From Hofstenia miamia (taxonomy: Eukaryota; Xenacoelomorpha; Acoela; Hofsteniidae): a DNA stretch of 64,000 bases. Shown piece after piece: positions 12,401 to 27,400 of this stretch. The notes beneath the pieces were generated by a model, which was given only the letters and a program-made list of their open reading frames with translations, ran no database searches and was not told where the DNA came from. The stretch covers positions 232,830 through 296,829 of the forward strand of contig CABFPE010000483.1 in assembly GCA_900660155.1 (NCBI GenBank), given 5' to 3'. Each line of letters starts with the position of its first letter. Within the stretch, counting starts at the first letter, position 1. The position numbers and the translations under genes are program-made.

Positions 12401-15400
12401 GAAGATGAAATTTCTTTTGTAAGCCTTTCGAGTACAACTTTCATAATTTTTGGCATTACTGGCTGAAGATTTGGTCCACATTCAATGACCATGACTTCCA
12501 ATAGTTTAGCAGCGCTTGATTCCAAATCTTCATTTTGTTCATTATTGCAAAGCACCTTAACAACAACTAGAGAAAAAATTAGGAGAGAACCCTTACTGAT
12601 TCGCATATTTCAATCATTTTAGTAACTCGCATTGGGTCTGACATGAAAGCTTCGCGATCAACCACTATATAGTTATGTAGACATGGTACAAATTCTAAAA
12701 TACAAAAATGAATCATAAAATAAACACAGAATTTTAAAATGATTAAATTTTGCATACATTTCTTAGATATATGAATGTTGAAGTTAATTCGCACATCATA
12801 CCACTTGCGAAATGAGTAATTGCTTAGTTTACAGTACTGAAAAAGTACATATCATAAAGCGCAATTAGGATTAGAGTTGGAAATGGATCGGATGATGCAT
12901 GGGTTAGACCATAATTGTTATGGGTATTTGTGGGATGAGTGCCGTTTCCAAATTTGCCCTGGGTTTGGGCACGGACATCTAGATATTATATCTAGATGTC
13001 CATGGGTTGGATCAAAAAATATAATTACTGACAATTCTGTCAATTTTAAGGAATTTTATTTACTTTTTAGAGTTAGAATTTAAGGTCGAAGAATAATTGC
13101 AAAGGAAACGTTTCCTCACAAAATAGATGAAATTCGAAACTCCCTATGAATTTTCAAAATTTTAATAACTGATGTGGCAACATACAGATACGAGTCCCAT
13201 TAAAAGCAATATTTAGATAAGGAATGGGTTGGTTCAAGAAAAACCTTGATGTATTGAGGTTGAGTTGGTTCAAAAAATCTTCAATCATTTGCAATGACAA
13301 TTCCTGTAATGAGAGCTATTAATGAAAGCGTGATGTCAAATTCGGAATAGCAGTGCGCGCGTTTAGGGGGCAGGTGACGAGCACCCCCTTTAGGCCAGCT
13401 ACGAACACTTAACTACTAAAAACAGACTATTGCATTTTGTGTAAACATAGTTTTGTACAAAAAACTTGTTTTTTAATTTTTTTTGTGAAAATGGGTGTCA
13501 GCCCTCCCGTATTAAAAATTCTAAACCCACCTTTGGGGAATTGTCATACTCAAAGTTGATGTCAAAAGTTTACCTGTTACTTGCTCTAAAGGACAAATGA
13601 TAAATATTGGTAAAATTGTAGTGCAATATTTAGTTGATTTTTCAATTAAATTCTTTTGCTTTGAATTGAAATGGCATTTTTTGATTGAGTGACAGACCCT
13701 ACAACGAATTTCCAATTCTACCGTAATAAATTCCTGCCTTTTTCTATTTAAATACGTTTTAGACTAATTCTGATAGTAATACCACTCAATATTGGAAATT
13801 TGCATGATACATTGTTGTCCTTAGCTTACAAATAAATAACTATTATTGTAATGCTTCACCTTAATTCACTCAAGATTATATTTAAAAAAGCACTAAATGG
13901 AGCCTAAGTTCAAATTCTAAGAACCATTCATTGAATATATATCGAACGGATCTAACTCTCGTTTCCCGCAGAAAACTTGTTGATACTAGTTAAAAATAAC
14001 CGCTTACGCTTGAAACCATTAGGGTTCTACTAACATCCATCATTCACAAACGCCTCGATAATTGAAAGTATGTTAAAAACGTACTTTTAATACATTTGGA
14101 AAAATAGTTCATACGCTTTCTATGAAAATAGCAAATTTTGATTCCTATTCTTTGAAAAGAAATGAAAACAAAATTCATTATGCTATACACAGCAATTTAT
14201 TAATTTGCATTTATTTAATCTTTGATAGTAAGCCTTAAATACACAACAATTTTTGTATGTTGGTTTAATTAGGGTTAAAACCGACAATTGACCACATATG
14301 TTAAATGATGATAAAAGCAAAACAGGATAAAAAATTTAAATCCATTTTATACACTTTGCGTATTGAATAACCTAATAATTCTTATATATTTCCAAATTAG
14401 ATTTATGTCACATTGCATGCGCTGAAACAGAATGATCAGTTTATTCTCAGCAATTGAGACAAGCGGAAGACATTCCGCCGTTCTAAGCGACCTTGCTTGT
14501 CGAAGGGGTTGATCCAATGAAAGAAACAGAAGCTATTAGGATGCGAACAATTTTCGCTTCTGCTTCAAAATTCATTCCGATCGCGTATTTTAACATCACA
14601 AGTTAGTACAGCAAGAGGCTGAATAAAAGTGCTCCGGGAATTACCATATTCTGTTAAACAGATCCTTAGATATTGATAAGACATCAAGCTATATATCTAT
14701 ATATCGCCACAGAGCGTAGATAAACAAGTACAGATCGTAGAACCCCTTAAAATTTTTATGCGTGGCATTCTCTTATTACACAAGGTGGGTGCCTATGGAA
14801 TATTCTAAATCTATGTAGTTATGCAGTTTTTAATAAAACATACAAACAAGTTAATTTTATTTCACATCGAAAAAATCTATGGGGAAAATTTTTAAACGCT
14901 TAATACTAAAGAATTTTCACACATATATTATCGACCATGGGGGAGCGTGCACAGCGTCGATATATATCTTACTCTGTACAACAGTTCCTAAAAACCCATT
15001 TGGTGTGCGCCTCATATTTATATCTCGTTTGAAGTATACTTTTTCAAAAAACTTTTCTATTTCTCGTTTTTTTATAATTACTAATTAAATATATCATTAG
15101 TATTAATAAATTAAATTGTAACATTCTATGTTGCAAATATGTATGATAGGATTAGAGTTAAGGCATTTTAATAGCAATTCATCACCACCATAGGCTTTAT
15201 TAGACTCTGGTCTGCCTCGAAATATCCGCCAGATTTCATCTCTAACATATACATACGTTCCAGTCTAGAGTTTGCAAACACGAAATAAATTTCCAAATCA
15301 GTAATTCAGGCCATTCATAATAACATAAGCATGCACAGCTGCAAATTGGTCGAAGTTTTAAATCTTAACTCAGCCCAGGCCGAGTCAATATTCTTGAGAT

Positions 15401-18400
15401 ACAGTTGCAAATGGGACACATTTATTCCAATAACGCTCGGCCATGTTCATAAAATCTCATTGTAATTACGGGGATTAGATTTAACATGAATGTGGAAGCC
15501 TAAATGAACAAACGTATTTTAGAATTTTTGCAACTCCTTTAATAATTTCGGGGCATGGTGCATGTAAAAAAATCTTCGACAAAGATAACGCAATAGGCTA
15601 TAATGGAAATAACAATGCATCAGAAGAGTACACAATTCGCTACCAACTATCTAGAGTAAAGATCTTACATGTACATCTGAAATACTAGTTTTTAGGACTG
15701 CACCTAAGATAACAAACACTCAATTCAATTGCAAGGATAGTTCGCAGCAATTATGCGTACTATGTTATACCTAGAGCCATATCGCCTGAATTTTGAAGAA
15801 TTGTAAACATTTTCCTCATACATCCAAGAACAACCAGAAGAAAGGTTCTTGTTATTGAAACTGCTAGCAGTGATAGACTGCGTTTGCAATTTCATTTGGT
15901 CCCTCTCATTGTAAATTACTCGATTTCAAATTATGTGTGACAATCAACCAAAACAAATCAAAGTCTGTTACTTATACATTAACACTTGAAAAGTCGTTGT
16001 GCAAATGTATTTGTTACCATGCCAAAACGAAAATTGATGTCGAAATATACTTAAGGTGACAAACAATTTGATCTCAACAAAAAGAATGATTCGCTAACTA
16101 AATAATTGAAGTATTCTCATTGTAGAATGTATTTATACTTAATAGTAAATGACATATAAAGAAAACAAAATTTTTAAAGAATTTGATAACCAGTAATATA
16201 TTCTAAATCAGGTTGAGAATATCAGCATACCTAGGAAATATTCATAACCCTCTGACATATACAATTGATGGATTGCATCATAAACTTGCCACATCGCCGG
16301 TGAGATTCCAACATTAGTGAGCGAATATATAATCAGAAGAACCTCCTCGTAGTATTCTAAATGATAAAAACTAAAACTGAATAACAGTTTGGTACAGCAT
16401 ACCCATTGAACTGTTCTGGATGATATCAGCAATAACGGTTAAAACAATTGGTTCAACTTGAGCAATGATCTAAATATGACAATTTGAAAAAATCTTCGCG
16501 TTAACAATAATTTAGAATAATGAGCAATTTTTAAAATAAATATACTCACTTTAAACTGACTTCAAACGTAGCATTATTTTAAAAGATTGATTTTTGTTTT
16601 AAATGTGTATGATTGACAAAACTTTTACTAGAAACGTAATCAGATTCAAGCATTAAAACAATAAAATTACTTCTTTATTCTCTTCAAGACTAGTAACTAC
16701 TGCTTGGATTGTAGACAGAATGCCCATTGCTGTCATGGCACGACCTTCAACATTTTCAGACGATGAACTTTCGATCAAAGATTTGAAAGTAGTAGTCTAA
16801 GTTGATAATATCGAGAATGTATAATAAATGATCACTAACCAAATGTTGAACAATTTTAGCAGCGTAGTTCTTAATTTCATCTTCGAAAAATGTGATAAGG
16901 GTTTGTAATACACCGTTAAGATCATCACTGATGGTATCACGTATTAGGATTAAAGTAGCCTCCATTATCCTATCAACAACAAGTCGAATATGATCTAGAG
17001 CTAAATTACAAAGTGTGTAGAAAGTAATTTGATGACATTAATGAATAATTATAAATTTACGGTATTATGAAAATTTACGTTTATATTAATATTTAGCAAA
17101 AATCTTTTTATACAGAATTAACGCAATTTCACACAAACGGAGTAGATCAAACAGGTTAAATGAATTATATCATGGGGCTATCATTTGAAAATCACACAAA
17201 CACTTTGAGCGGTAACTAGAACTAGAAAAACAAAATTTCTGTAATACATAAACCTAATTTCACATGCAAAATTATTTCTAAAATCGAGAATAAACATCGG
17301 TTCCTCAATCAAAACTGTAGAATGTGACATAAAATTAAAACTTAGGTCACAATTCATAATTAAAAGGAAAACTGAATAATTGTTTTCAAGTAAAATCGAA
17401 AACAATACAATAAATGCAAACGATAGATACAAAAAGTATACAGTGAACTAGAGGCAAATTAAAAATTTGTTTCATCCCAAATACAATTATTCAATGCGCT
17501 TTGGAAATTGTTATGGGGTATTTCAATCAGACAACGAGTGATTTAATTCCCCTGTAGTTAAGGCATCAATTCACGCAATTGTTAACTCTATTGTTAGTAT
17601 CCATTTTGACAACTTCCCGAAAAGATAACTTATTTTTATTTTGTAAGCCTAAATTTATTTTCAATACTCTATAAATATAGCAGGCCCAACGTTTTTCAAC
17701 TTGCACAATACTATAAACCCATAATATTTTATGAATCTTGAAAATGCAATAAAATCTTACAAGCTGGTTGATTGGTAATAATAGCATTTAACGCCAAAGC
17801 TGCATTGACTTTTACTGGGACTTCAGGATCAGTGAGCAAGAGTTGACAGATTCCTTGAGTACAAGCAATAACAGAGTTATCTGAAAGCCGAACGTTCTCA
17901 AATTTACTAACTACCCAACATGCCTAAAGAATATTCTACTTAGCTTTATTACTACTAAAATTCTCAAATATTTACCAAATTCAATTATTTCTGAAGAACA
18001 ACTACCACAAATAATTATACTTAAATCTAGAGAAACCATAGGCGTACGGGCAGGGGGCTGTAGCTCCCCTCCCCCGATTGTTATTTTTTTGGCGGAAATT
18101 CGGGCAAAAGGAAAATCCAATCACTTACTTAATATTACAATTCTCTTCCATTGGCGCCAAATGCAAGAATGAATTATTATAGTTTATGTACAAAAGATCG
18201 TTCATATTTCTTGTTCAAAGCGACTTTTGACAGTCACTTCCTGCTTGCAGGAAATATATCAAAATTACAATTTGTATGAAGTAACACATTATATTTTTCG
18301 TTAATATTATAAAAACAAAATATTAATTCAACAAATGAACAAAGAGAATGAGAAATATTTGTTTTACCATTTTGTTAGCAGTAAAGCTAAAAGAAGGTAG

Positions 18401-21400
18401 CATGTCAATTTGAAATGTTGAAATCATATCAATTTTTTAAGTTTTCGGCTTTAACTGTTTTAGGTTTGACAATGTCTTCGACATCGAGAAAAAGGACATA
18501 TCGTCATAAAGCCATGTGCAATGGTCTGTATGAAACAGGTGGATTCTGACGCAATAAACGGCAGTCGACTCATTTTAGCAGTGGTGTCACCAGTTTTGGC
18601 TGCTCAAACTTCACGACGTAAATTAAGTCTTCCTGAACAGGAAGCCCATAGTTCGCTACCACGCTAAGAAAACTTGAAGACTATGGATATACTCACAGAA
18701 AGCGACATATCTAGTTCCCCAGAAAACATAAAACAAGTAACGTTGGTAGACATGTTGTTGTCCACGATTGACATAAATCAGAGCGATGTTGTAAATGATT
18801 CTGAAATTTCCAATAGCGACCTTGAAATTCCAGTGCAGATAGAGAATAAAGCTACCTGTGATGCGATTATGGCATGGCAAGATGGACCTATGCAGCCTCA
18901 GCTTGAGGCATACAATCCCCGCAAGTTCTCTCGAGGATCGTTCTCACGAGAGTTCCAAGCAAGCTTGGTTTAAAAAATATGCATGGTTGGCACATTTTGT
19001 AGAAAAGCATCGTGCTTACTGCTACGCCTGTGACATGTACAGAACAGGTGGTGATGGGAAGGTTAACATCATAAATTGGAAGAGTCATTCCCTGCAAAAA
19101 CACGCAGTAAGCGAGCCATGATGAAATGGATAACGCACCGTGTGACCAAAAATAGACAGTTATCGGTGATTGGTCAAATAGATACATACCACCAGGAGTT
19201 ATAACAGAGAAATCGCGATTTTTTTAAAAGTAATTGAGTACTTGGTGATCACAACGCAGCAAAATATTAGCCAGAGAGGGCATGTTGACATGCGAGAAAA
19301 AAATATTGATTCTATATCTGACGTAAATAGGGGTAACTTTTTAGGGCTATTCCGTTGGGGATGAAATGATATCCCTTGGCTTGCTGAAGAGTTTTAAAAG
19401 AAATTAGAACTTCATAAGCAGTGGAATTCCCAGGTCATCCAAAACGAAACCCTCGAGATTGTTGCAGATTTGGTACTCCAGCGAATTTTGAGTTCAGTCC
19501 GCGATAGGGATTTTTTTGGTATAATAGTTGATGAGACTTCAAACATAAGCAGACAACAGTAATCAATGTGTTTAAATTATCTAGTTGGTGGACTTTGTTT
19601 ACTAAAGGTCATTCTCTAAAAAATCAGTACCTAGAGGATAAAAATGTGGACGTAATTGCAGCCCGTGAGAACGCCAAGCTCACCATAAAGACGCTCCAAG
19701 GCTGCAGCACTGACGCCTTCAAGGCGTTTGCAGGCACTGATTGGCGAAATGCCTGATAGAGCAGTAGCAGTGAGTGCCTACAACTATTAATGCATTAATC
19801 CATACTTTAAAACGTTAGACTATGTACTCACCGAATTTGAATCACGCTTTGCAGAAGATGATCAAGATGTACTGTGCGGTTTCGATGATTCGGTCTTAAA
19901 AGAACAGGAAAATGAACCCAGTTTCAAGGTTTTGTCTGAATATTACAGCATCGACAGAACTCTTTTAATATCAGAGCACGAAATTTTTGGAAAATTTAAA
20001 GGGCAATCCTGATATCCAATTTAAGTCGGCTGTTGATGTTCTTGGGTGCATGAAAGATATTGTTGTCATCGATTTTATTCCTCATTTCGCTAGGATTGCT
20101 AGAATTTTATCAGTGATTCCTGCAAAGACGTGCTTAGCAGAGCGCTCCTTTAGTTCACTGAGAAGACTGAAAACCTATATCCGTAGCACAATGCGTCAAG
20201 AACGTTTGACTGACTTGGCACTAATTTGCATCGAGCGTCACTACGTAACCATTGTTCTGCAGGAGGACAGGGAAAAAATAATTGACGTTTTTGCATTGCG
20301 AAAAACTCGAAGAGTGCACTTTTTGAAGTGACCGTTTTAATAAATGTTTATTTACCCTATATGGACCAATTTATTTTTGAAGAGAATAGATGGCACCCGT
20401 TAAAATTTGTTTACATCTGGGAAGTAGATCACGTGACAAGAGTTTGAACGAAACAATGCGAATACCTGCACTCGTCTTATGTAGCCACGGTTGTGTCCCG
20501 GTCATTTAATAACCACATGTGAAAAAAACACTCTGGTTATATTTATAACATCAATGTTTTTCTAATGTCGCTGAGGAACGCATTTGGTCCAAATAGGGTT
20601 AAAGAGTTGCACGTGACATTATTTTATCTTTAACAGTGGTGTGTCCACTTACTCTTGGTCTTTTTTAAAGGCATAGTATCTGCTTACGAAAAATTTTCAC
20701 CCTCTAAAATCGGAAAAAACCATAGGGTAATTCTATGAAGAATTTGTGCCTCTTTGATTTTTGGGCCTGAACATGCCACTTTCCTTTAGCGATGGTTTTC
20801 GGGCAATTGCGTATATTATCGAGCAGAATCTTGTAAAAATTGGACAGCCCGCCCTAGAAGATTTCTCCCGTACGCCTATGAGAGAAACCGTTTAATCAAC
20901 GTAAAATATAATTTAAGGGAAAACCCAATAGCAATTAAATCGACTTCCGTGCAACATCTCTTGATGTGTGCGCCCGGTCTAACAGAAATAAGCTCTAAAC
21001 TCAGTTTGGATAGGTACCAAATCAAATAAAAGAAACGTAATGCTGCAATATTTTAGTTAATAAACTGTTCGTACACATGCTAAACTATCAAACAGTTACA
21101 CTAAGTGCTTTTAAATCATAAAACAAACGAAGACTATTTGTTTATTAAATGTTACGAAACACTCTTGCAATTAAGGCTATTAAAAATAACACTAACTAAT
21201 GGTCAATTTTACAGAATTAGCTTAAAAAAGTTTAAGAAATGACAAAATACTAAAAAACAAATATTAATAGAATTGAGTGAAACAAATGGCTTGAATTTAG
21301 AATTTCTGAAAAGTGAACCAATAAAAAAATACGACCAAGCAAAACCAGATTAAAGTCGTGTAACTTGAGTCAGGTAATCTCACTTCAAATCGACAAGGCC

Positions 21401-24400
21401 TATTTACACTGATAAATTTTAAATAGAATGTTGAAAACTCCAATAGCTTAGTATTCACCCATATTTTCAAGTCAATCCTTCACATGCACACTGGTATTTA
21501 AACTTTATTTCAAAACAAATTACAGTAACTACACAATTCGATTTATTGACTTGAGAAAGAATATAAATTAATTTAACGGACTTGTTTCTTATTAAATACA
21601 TGCAATTTCTTAACCTCTAATAATCCAAAAGAGAGAATGAGAAATAATGGTTTATACGCAAATTATTGAATCTTAACCTTCTTATACACAATATACAATC
21701 AGACAATATCAGGTTATAACTAATTTAAATATAAAAATATTACTTTGGATAATTGTAGCTTAACCACATAAACAAACAAGTTTTCTTCTAAAAAAATTTC
21801 TGCAGTAGTAAAATTGACAAAAATATGATAAAATGATTTATATGTTACCCTAGAACGCATGCATCGGTGTTCACTGGTAAATTGTGAATAAACATAAGTA
21901 ATTAGCATTGGTTCCAACTGCGATCTGTATTGCTTCTTCTTATACAAAACATCAGCCAAAGAACCGACTAAATGCAAACAACCCTCGCGAACATAGATAC
22001 TGGTGGAAGGATCGTTCAATTGGGAAACTACGAATGTCAACGTGTGAGCCAAAACCTCTTTTCTTTTGTTGCATGCGAATGCTAAGAGAGCTTCACCGGC
22101 AGTGACTGGAGAATAAAATTCTTCAAACAAATCTAAGCACAAACAATATCAAATTCCTAATTATCAATAATGCATACCTAATTTTGAGCGAACAAACTCT
22201 ATTGGATCATCGGACCAGAAAATTTCGTCATCGTCTGAAAAACACATCATTGGAAAAATTACATCTTTCACAATAGTCTAAAATAAATAAACAATGAAAA
22301 GATGATACAAAGTAACACATTTTCATGCTGAAATGAAATTAATTTCAAATACTAGATTATTAATTAAATTTACTGGTTGCAGTAAATAACTTTAAACTCT
22401 TGAGGACGATGTTGTGTAACACCCCATTAGAGCTGAAATCCGATTTTTCAATGTATATTTAAGCACTTTTTGGCAAAGCAAGTTCAAGGCTCTGTGTTTG
22501 GTGTTTTTTTCTTACTCGTTACCATTAACGACGTCCCTCATTCTGTTTTCAACTCGTCTTGCCTGTTGTATGTCGAAGACACTGCGATTTTTTATTTTGA
22601 CTGGTCTTTTGCTTCTAACATTTCTGATCTTGAGCATTTGTCTACTTGGTCCTCTCTCAACCATCTTGATTTTAGCGGTATTAAGACATGTGATATTTCA
22701 TTTTCTGTGGCTCCCCTTCTGATTTGCCTCTACCTGTGAACGTTGCTCCTCTTCACACTCATCTTGGAGTTTAACTTGCTGCAAACTTAAATTGGACTGC
22801 ACATGTGTATTGCGTCTCCGCAAAGCTAATTCGCTATTTGCCCTTTTCCGTAATGTTCCTTTTAATACCTGGTCCGCTGTGAAACTCTTTTTGTTCAAGT
22901 CCATTCCTCGTGCCATTCTTCTCTATGCGTCTCCCCGTTGGTGGCCTTCTCGTGCCTTGTTCCACTCCATAGAACGTTTCCAGAAACGCGCTTTCAAATG
23001 GATTTCCCCTTTGGCCTATAAAGACGCTCTGCTGAAATTCTCGACTCTCCTACTGTCACTCCAATTTCATGCTGTGATCTCCTTCTGTTCAATCGTTTAC
23101 TGACTCGGAAGTTAGACCTTGATCCATTTGATTTTATCTCGTTCTCTACTCGCGCTGATGGTGCTGTCGTCTCAAGAAACACAGCAGCCTTAACTTGTTT
23201 TTCAATCATGTTTGTGCTTCTGCTAATTTTTTACTGACTCTAAATCCTCCAACTGCCATTGATATTTTTCATCCCCACGACCTTTAAGAAATCTTAGATG
23301 TCTTTCATCTTCGATGTTCCTTTGTCTGACTTTGACTACTCTTCCATCTGCTCGTACTTCATCCAGTGTGACTGCTCCTGTTGTCGATTGATTTGACTTT
23401 TTAATTTTTGTTTTGTTCCTCCCTAACCGGCTTAATAAAGTCTTTCATTATTATTATTATTTTTTTTAATAATAAATTATCATTTGTACTTAAATATATA
23501 AATTTTAATAAATGATAATATACCTATTGATATGAGAAATAAAAGATTCAAATTTACTGATTTTTATTATTTATAAATTCTGAAATGATCACAGGAACAT
23601 AAACCAGGCTCATCCGGACACCCAAATAGCATTTACGTCTTTGCTTTCTTTTAGGATAGCACAACCTGTACCTCTTCTTAGGATGAGTCCCTTAAAATTC
23701 AGTAACTTGTGGAATGGAGACGAAGGTATGAAAGTATAACGACAGCGGGAGAGTGGAGAATTTGAGAAGAGCGTCTTTGTATGGCAAGGGAGAGATCCAT
23801 TTGAAAGTACGAGAAGGCCACCAACAGGGAAAAGCGGAGAGAAGAATGGTGCGAGGATTGGACTTGAACAAAGAGTTTTACAGCAGCCGTAGAATTAAAA
23901 GGAACATTGCGAAAGATTGCAAAAGTGAGGAATTAGCTTTGCGGAGGCGTAAGAACATGAGCAGACCAAATTAAATTAGGAGCAGGTTGAACTCTAAGAT
24001 GAGTATGATGAGGAGATAAGTTCACGGCGAGAGGCAAATTAGAAGGGGGAGATACAAAAAAGGAAATACCACAGGTTTTGGTTGGGCTAAAATCAAAATG
24101 ATTAACAGAAGACCAAAGTAGACAAAAGCTCAAGATCAGAGGTAATATTTGAGACAAAAGAACTACTAAAGTTGAAAATCGCAGTGTCATCGACATACAG
24201 TAGACAGGATGAGTTGAGGATAGATTGAGAGAGGTCATTGATAGCAACGAGGAAGAAGAGAAGAGCAAACACAACCTTGAAGTGCACCACTAGAGACAAG
24301 GGCAAAAGAAATAGACGAGTTGATTTTGACACACTGACGACGATTGAACAGGAAAGACGGGAAAAATTCGATGAAATCAGCATCAAAGACAAATAAACTT

Positions 24401-27400
24401 TATTTGTCAAGAAGAATAGAATGAGGGAGAGGATCAAAAGCTTTAGGGAGCATTGACACACAAAGCTTGTGATACAGGGCTTGTATTTTAAACACATGTT
24501 TTAAGATGGTAGCATTCACACAGACGGAGTGCGCTTGCTATATTTTTTAACACATGTTTTAAGATATTTGAATTCACACAGAAAGCGAGCTTGCGCTTGC
24601 GATAGATTTCTAGCAATGTATTAATACGAGAGCGTTTACTTTTACTATTGAATTCCTCTTTGTCCTCCTTCTTAATGCAGTGCTTAATACCTTACAGAAG
24701 TCATTAGGTCTTATGTCTACATAAGAATTGATAATACATTGACATTCACCTGATAATTCACAAAGTTCTTCATCATCACTCAGAACTAAAAAGATTCTGC
24801 ATCACGACTCATAGGTTTTTATTCACACAAAATCATCAATGGCACACATGATGAAAATATAAAAAACACCCAAAAGTTTGCAATATAAAATTTGTCGCCA
24901 CAGAAGGCCGCTTTTGTTATGAGTACAACATCGTGCTCAACGGGGTTAAGTCAAGAAATTCTTCATGACAGTTGGATATTCCAATGCACTAGTAGTTTCA
25001 CAACCAATATAATTAATTAAAATTAAATTATTAAAATATATTTCAAAGAATACATTCAAATGAGACTTCATTCTTTTCCAGCATATCGCATGATTTACAC
25101 ACTGAGTTAAGTAGAGAAATGACTGTTGCAAGACCCGTTTAGAAACGTACTGTTTTCTAGCTGCTGCATCCAGTATTTTCAAAAACACAGTCATAGTGCC
25201 TGCAGAAAATGTTTTAAGAAACCAGTTAGCAAATGTCGCGTAATCGCTAGATACTGTATTGCCTGGGCTTCCGTATCGATCAAATACTCTTTGGATAATA
25301 TGCGCCGCCCACTTACGAGTTTTCCACCAAATTGTTTCATCTCTTTCATCTTCATCCAAATTCGAAACTTCCTAAAACAAAAAATACACAAAATTTCAAT
25401 GAATCCCTTACCTGTGGAACTGGTCTTTCAAGAGTACTTTGAAAAATTAGCATCCATTGCGCAAACACTTCACAAGAAATCAAGTTTAGAGGAAAATAAT
25501 ACTGAACAATAGCATAAAATATTTTAAAAATTATCTTTTGTATCATAACTTCGTGAGCAGCGTCACATTGGACAAGCTGTATGGAGCGTTCATAAAGTAG
25601 AGGAAGAATTACACGCATCATTTCATCTCGTGGGCCACACAGTTCAAGCTTTTTATATCTAAAATTTAACATTGTTTACATATGCATCGTATGCACAAAA
25701 AGAAAAATGTTGTTTGTTAACTAAAATTGAAGCAATGATTTTCAAAAAATAAATGTATTCACGTTGAGGTAACTTACTCATAAAATTTAACAACTTGATA
25801 TAGCACACGCAAACCACCGTAGAACTCCCGTTGATCAAGACTTTGTATTCGCTTGAGCAACTCATTGGGTAGATCTGGCCATTTAACCGGAAAATCTGCT
25901 TTTATAATCTGTTGAGCAGCAACACATAACTGAGCACTAAAAATATTATAGAAAAAAATACAAGAAACAGTCCGCTACCCAAAACGTTCATCTACTCTCG
26001 TAATTACGTCCACTATGTTATTGCGTATAATTTCCTTGTCTTTTTCATGAATTGTGAAACATGTACAATCTGATCTATCACCATCACGAACTTCCCAATA
26101 CTGCGAAAGCATGTTTTTAAAATAAATAGCAGCTAAACAGAATTTATAATAAACAAAATTTAAAGATATTTTTCACCTGCATGTGCAACACAGTTTTTTA
26201 CATCTTCCTTTATAATAATTTTAAGAAGCAATGGAGTAAAGTCGATAATTTTGTACATCTAAACAAAAGTAAAGTTAAAAATCTACACAAATGAAAATGC
26301 ACATGAATATGACATGAATTGTGATCGCACAATTTTCACTTACTTTTAGTTTTCACGCAATTTTTCAAAAATTAACTCAAATTTGCTATATTTCTCAGAA
26401 ATAGCTAAGAATAATCGTTCACTTTTTCTTTGCGTATACTGCTAACCAATTTATTTGCGTTATGATATAGGTAAAACTAGATAGAAATGATTTTATAAAA
26501 ATTGGAACTATGATTCTGAACTCCAGCAAATAGTTTGCAAGCCTTGGCTGACTAGCTTCAGTAAAATATTGACAAATATTTTATTTGTGCTAAAACATAT
26601 TTTAATAGCGGAAATTTTTACGCAATATTCTATGCTAGAGAAGTCGTGGTGGCGCCCGAGCCTAACTGATAATCGCACCAGCTCAGTTACATCAGTTCGA
26701 AAGTTTTTTTTAAATAAATAAAATGTATGATAAATAAATAATATGATACAATATCAGCAAATGTAAAACTAATTTTGTTTTTTTCTTTAAGTAAACAATG
26801 CCGTTTCTCAAGTGGGGAAGTATTTTAAATATAATTTATTGACATACAGATATTGATGTCACAGAGTTAAAAGGACAAATTGTTTGGTTGGTACATAACT
26901 GTATGCTTCAATGCAGGCCTTCATGAATAATATCAAATAGCATGTTTATTTTTCTATGGTCTTGCAAGGCCAAAAACATAACGGCTATTTGGCCACGAGG
27001 TTTCACTTTAAAACAATCCGGTCAAATGAAAGATTTCAACCTGACATCGCTGTTCTAAGTCACAAAGGCTTTAAAAAACCGCTGCAGACTTACAATTCTC
27101 TTTGTGACAACAATATGGAGTACTTGGTTAGTTACACCTTTTCATTATGAAGATTTAAGCAATTCATCATTCTATGAATAATAAAGAATCGAAAAATTCC
27201 ACATTTCCTCTGTTACTAGACCTAATGAATGAATTGGTTTTGAAGCACACATTTGCTCTTATATTGGCTAATTTTAAGTTTTTACTCAAAACGATAGGAA
27301 ATACAATAAAATAGTCAAAAAGTTTAAAATATAATATAGACAGATAACTTGTCATAATTCAGCATATTTGCAGCACGCGGTAATACGCGATAGCACGCGG

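Noticed and set aside
26630-26700. GC-richer stretch read as a possible tRNA gene
   Set aside because: No A box and B box at tRNA spacing and no closing acceptor stem.
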